Positions 62,361 to 64,000 of a stretch of 64,000 nucleotides of DNA are shown piece after piece (position 1 is the first letter of the stretch; every line of letters starts with the position of its first letter). Where the stretch lies: assembly GCF_003385115.1 (NCBI RefSeq), contig NZ_QUNI01000004.1, forward strand, positions 194,459 through 258,458, written 5' to 3'. The stretch comes from Flavobacterium aquicola. Lineage in GTDB: Bacteria > Bacteroidota > Bacteroidia > Flavobacteriales > Flavobacteriaceae. The translations under genes were made by a program, and so were the position numbers. Under the pieces are notes generated by a model. The model was given only the letters and a program-made list of their open reading frames with translations. It was not told where the DNA came from and searched no databases.

Positions 62361-64000
62361 TTAGTCCTCTTCAGGAAGAGTTGCATCCTGATTAACTTTT
62401 GGTTTATCAGCTTCCGGAGTAGTTGGTTTTTTGAAATTTATAAAATCTGGATTCAAATTAGAATCAGAATCTATTTCTTTTTCGTTCTGCTTATTAAGTC
62501 TGTTTAAATTATTACTATTAAACATTTTATCTACTAACTCGCTAAAAGTATCAAAATCCACTTCATAAGAAATACCAACACCTTGGGTATATCCAATATC
62601 CTGCCCTATATAATTGATATCGTTTTCTTTGTTAAAAAAATGCAGATTAAATGAACCATCTTCATTCATTCTATATTTGATATCTATATCTCCTACTACA
62701 GAAGATTCATGAACGCCTCCAAATGGAACACCAATTTTTCCATTTATAGTAATTCTTTCATTTACTTTTGAAGAAACAATTGCCTCAAATCTGCCATCGG
62801 TCTGCGAACTTGGCCTATTATCCGGAGAGACAAAATTAAAATTCATTTCAAACTTTTCATCTGATGAATGCACAATATCACCCAGCATACTAGAAGCCGT
62901 TTCATACAAACTTGACGACACTGCCTGACTGGATCCGTCTTTGCTTAAAAAACTCCCTGTTGACAATAGATACAAAGCTTGTGTCTGCCTCACATCCTTA
63001 TCTGACAATTCTGCTTCAAGTTCTGATTTCATTACGCTTTTAATCGTTGGAAACTCAATCATAAAATCAGGTTCCGGATGTGCTAAATCGCCATGAATCC
63101 CAATTACAACTTCAACATCAATTTTTTTATTGACACTTGAATTTTCTAGCAGTACGGCAGGATTTGCAGATGTTTTATAAACTGCTTCAAGATTCAATTG
63201 TGCCCTCATAGGATTGCCTTCCCAGATGATGGAGCCCCCTTTTTTAACGTTAAACTTTTTATCAATAAGTCCGCCGTATTTAAAATTATAAGTTCCATCA
63301 TAAGGCAGGAAATCTCCCCACATTCCAAAATTACCCAAAGTGTTTATTTTAAATAACAGATTTCCATTGCCCCTGCCTTTCATTCCATGTCCTGAATTCC
63401 TATCCAAAATAACTTCAACCTCTGCATTTGGCGTAATTTCTAAATCGAAATCTAGTTCAAGTCCATTATAATTCCTAGTTTTTTCTACTATTCCTTTTTG
63501 CAGATTGAATTTTTCCTTTGGAGTAATAAAGTGAATAAAACTATTTTCACTGACACTCTCAGCATTGTTTATTGGTATTTTTAGAATTGTTCCTTTTTCG
63601 GATTTAGCATCAACCTTTATAACCAAAGCATTTGTAGGGCCTTTAATTGTTGCATTTCCGTTAATAAAAGCCGTACCAAAATAAGCAGCGTCTTCCGTAT
63701 CTTGAGTATCTAGCACAAGAAATCTTTTAGTATTAACGGCCAAATCTAACTTCCAATCTGAAAAATTCTTGTGCTCCACTACCCCATTCAAAGTACCATT
63801 TGTCTTGTATTTTGTATCGGTAAGCGTATTATTTCTAAAAAGGAATTTCTCGTCAGTTAAATCAATTATTGTTCTGTCTTTTAAGGCATAATCAACATTT
63901 AGATATGGTATGCTCAAACCTCCGTCATTCACAAAAAGCCGTCCATTGATATCAGGTTTTTTCACAGATCCTCCAATAGTCGCATTTCCCGATACCAATC
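62361..64000 (-). CDS. TamB-like translocation/assembly protein, C-terminal part
   Basis: The frame is open to the right edge, so the gene continues beyond the window; about 546 C-terminal residues are seen. They are beta-rich with the TamB/DUF490 signature (GNATIGGSVKKPDINGRLFV, FNFKYGGLIDKKFNVKKGG, IWEGNPMRAQLNLEAVYKTS) and the usual end PFGGVHESSVVGDIDIKYRM, followed by an acidic, Pro-rich tail of about 65 residues. TamB spans the periplasm and helps move lipids or barrel proteins to the outer membrane. The 256-bp gap to pfkA has no clear gene. Confidence 0.9.
   Translation of the reverse strand, partial: LVSGNATIGGSVKKPDINGRLFVNDGGLSIPYLNVDYALKDRTIIDLTDEKFLFRNNTLTDTKYKTNGTLNGVVEHKNFSDWKLDLAVNTKRFLVLDTQDTEDAAYFGTAFINGNATIKGPTNALVIKVDAKSEKGTILKIPINNAESVSENSFIHFITPKEKFNLQKGIVEKTRNYNGLELDFDLEITPNAEVEVILDRNSGHGMKGRGNGNLLFKINTLGNFGMWGDFLPYDGTYNFKYGGLIDKKFNVKKGGSIIWEGNPMRAQLNLEAVYKTSANPAVLLENSSVNKKIDVEVVIGIHGDLAHPEPDFMIEFPTIKSVMKSELEAELSDKDVRQTQALYLLSTGSFLSKDGSSQAVSSSLYETASSMLGDIVHSSDEKFEMNFNFVSPDNRPSSQTDGRFEAIVSSKVNERITINGKIGVPFGGVHESSVVGDIDIKYRMNEDGSFNLHFFNKENDINYIGQDIGYTQGVGISYEVDFDTFSELVDKMFNSNNLNRLNKQNEKEIDSDSNLNPDFINFKKPTTPEADKPKVNQDATLPEED

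Overview
The window reads as chromosome from a Flavobacterium-like member of the Bacteroidota. Evidence: low GC; a gliding-type (type IX secretion, T9SS) C-terminal domain on a giant adhesin; PorP/SprF and SusC/SusD proteins; a BshA bacillithiol enzyme; a TTTG-N19-TANNTTTG type of promoter; and few Shine-Dalgarno sequences. Gene content and order around the chitin/N-acetylglucosamine (GlcNAc) genes resemble what I recall of Flavobacterium johnsoniae, but no database search was possible.

Layout. 1-7829 (+): the 3' part of a giant repeat adhesin, a PorP/SprF protein and an OmpA/TPR/PD40 protein, a T9SS surface module. 7887-15613 (mostly -): housekeeping genes (CAP lipoprotein, pdxH, rnz, pyrB, pyrR, a DUF418 membrane protein, a YbiT-type ABC-F ATPase). 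15722-30091: a chitin/GlcNAc utilisation locus. On the - strand it carries a GH18 chitinase, a GH20 hexosaminidase, a NagB-LmbE fusion, SusD and SusC; on the + strand a LytS-type kinase, a LytTR regulator and an MFS sugar transporter. 30346-43221: transaldolase-like protein, SDR, SRP RNA, glutaminyl cyclotransferase, hutI/hutG, a coiled-coil protein, a DEAD helicase, a hybrid kinase, a dicarboxylate symporter and aroC. 43222-48428: an accessory island with an orphan 222-residue protein, a 21-bp tandem repeat that can encode seven-residue repeats, and an integron-like array of small + strand cassettes separated by about 120-bp palindromic repeats. 48429-64000: bshA, PAP2, Fe-S proteins, an MCE protein, an amidase, lptD, ridA, mgsA, a GlcNAc-kinase-like gene, gap, pfkA and the 3' end of tamB.

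Two signals stand out. First, the three GlcNAc promoters (nagB fusion, susC, MFS transporter) each carry two 16-bp direct repeats exactly 21 bp apart, placed 27-28 bp before a -7-like box. This is the geometry expected for binding by a LytTR regulator, and one is encoded inside the locus. Second, the repeats at 45252-48058 behave like attC sites: they are conserved imperfect palindromes, all oriented like the genes, and the start of a cassette is complementary to the sequence that closes it. No integrase is visible, so this would be a cluster of attC sites lacking an integrase (CALIN).

How the genes fit together: chitin oligomers are trimmed by GH18/GH20 enzymes, bound and imported by SusD/SusC, and carried across the inner membrane by the MFS transporter. 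GlcNAc may be phosphorylated by the BadF-type kinase at 59089-59940 and fed to fructose-6-phosphate by the NagB fusion, with pfkA and gap also in the window. The LytS/LytTR pair probably switches the locus on.
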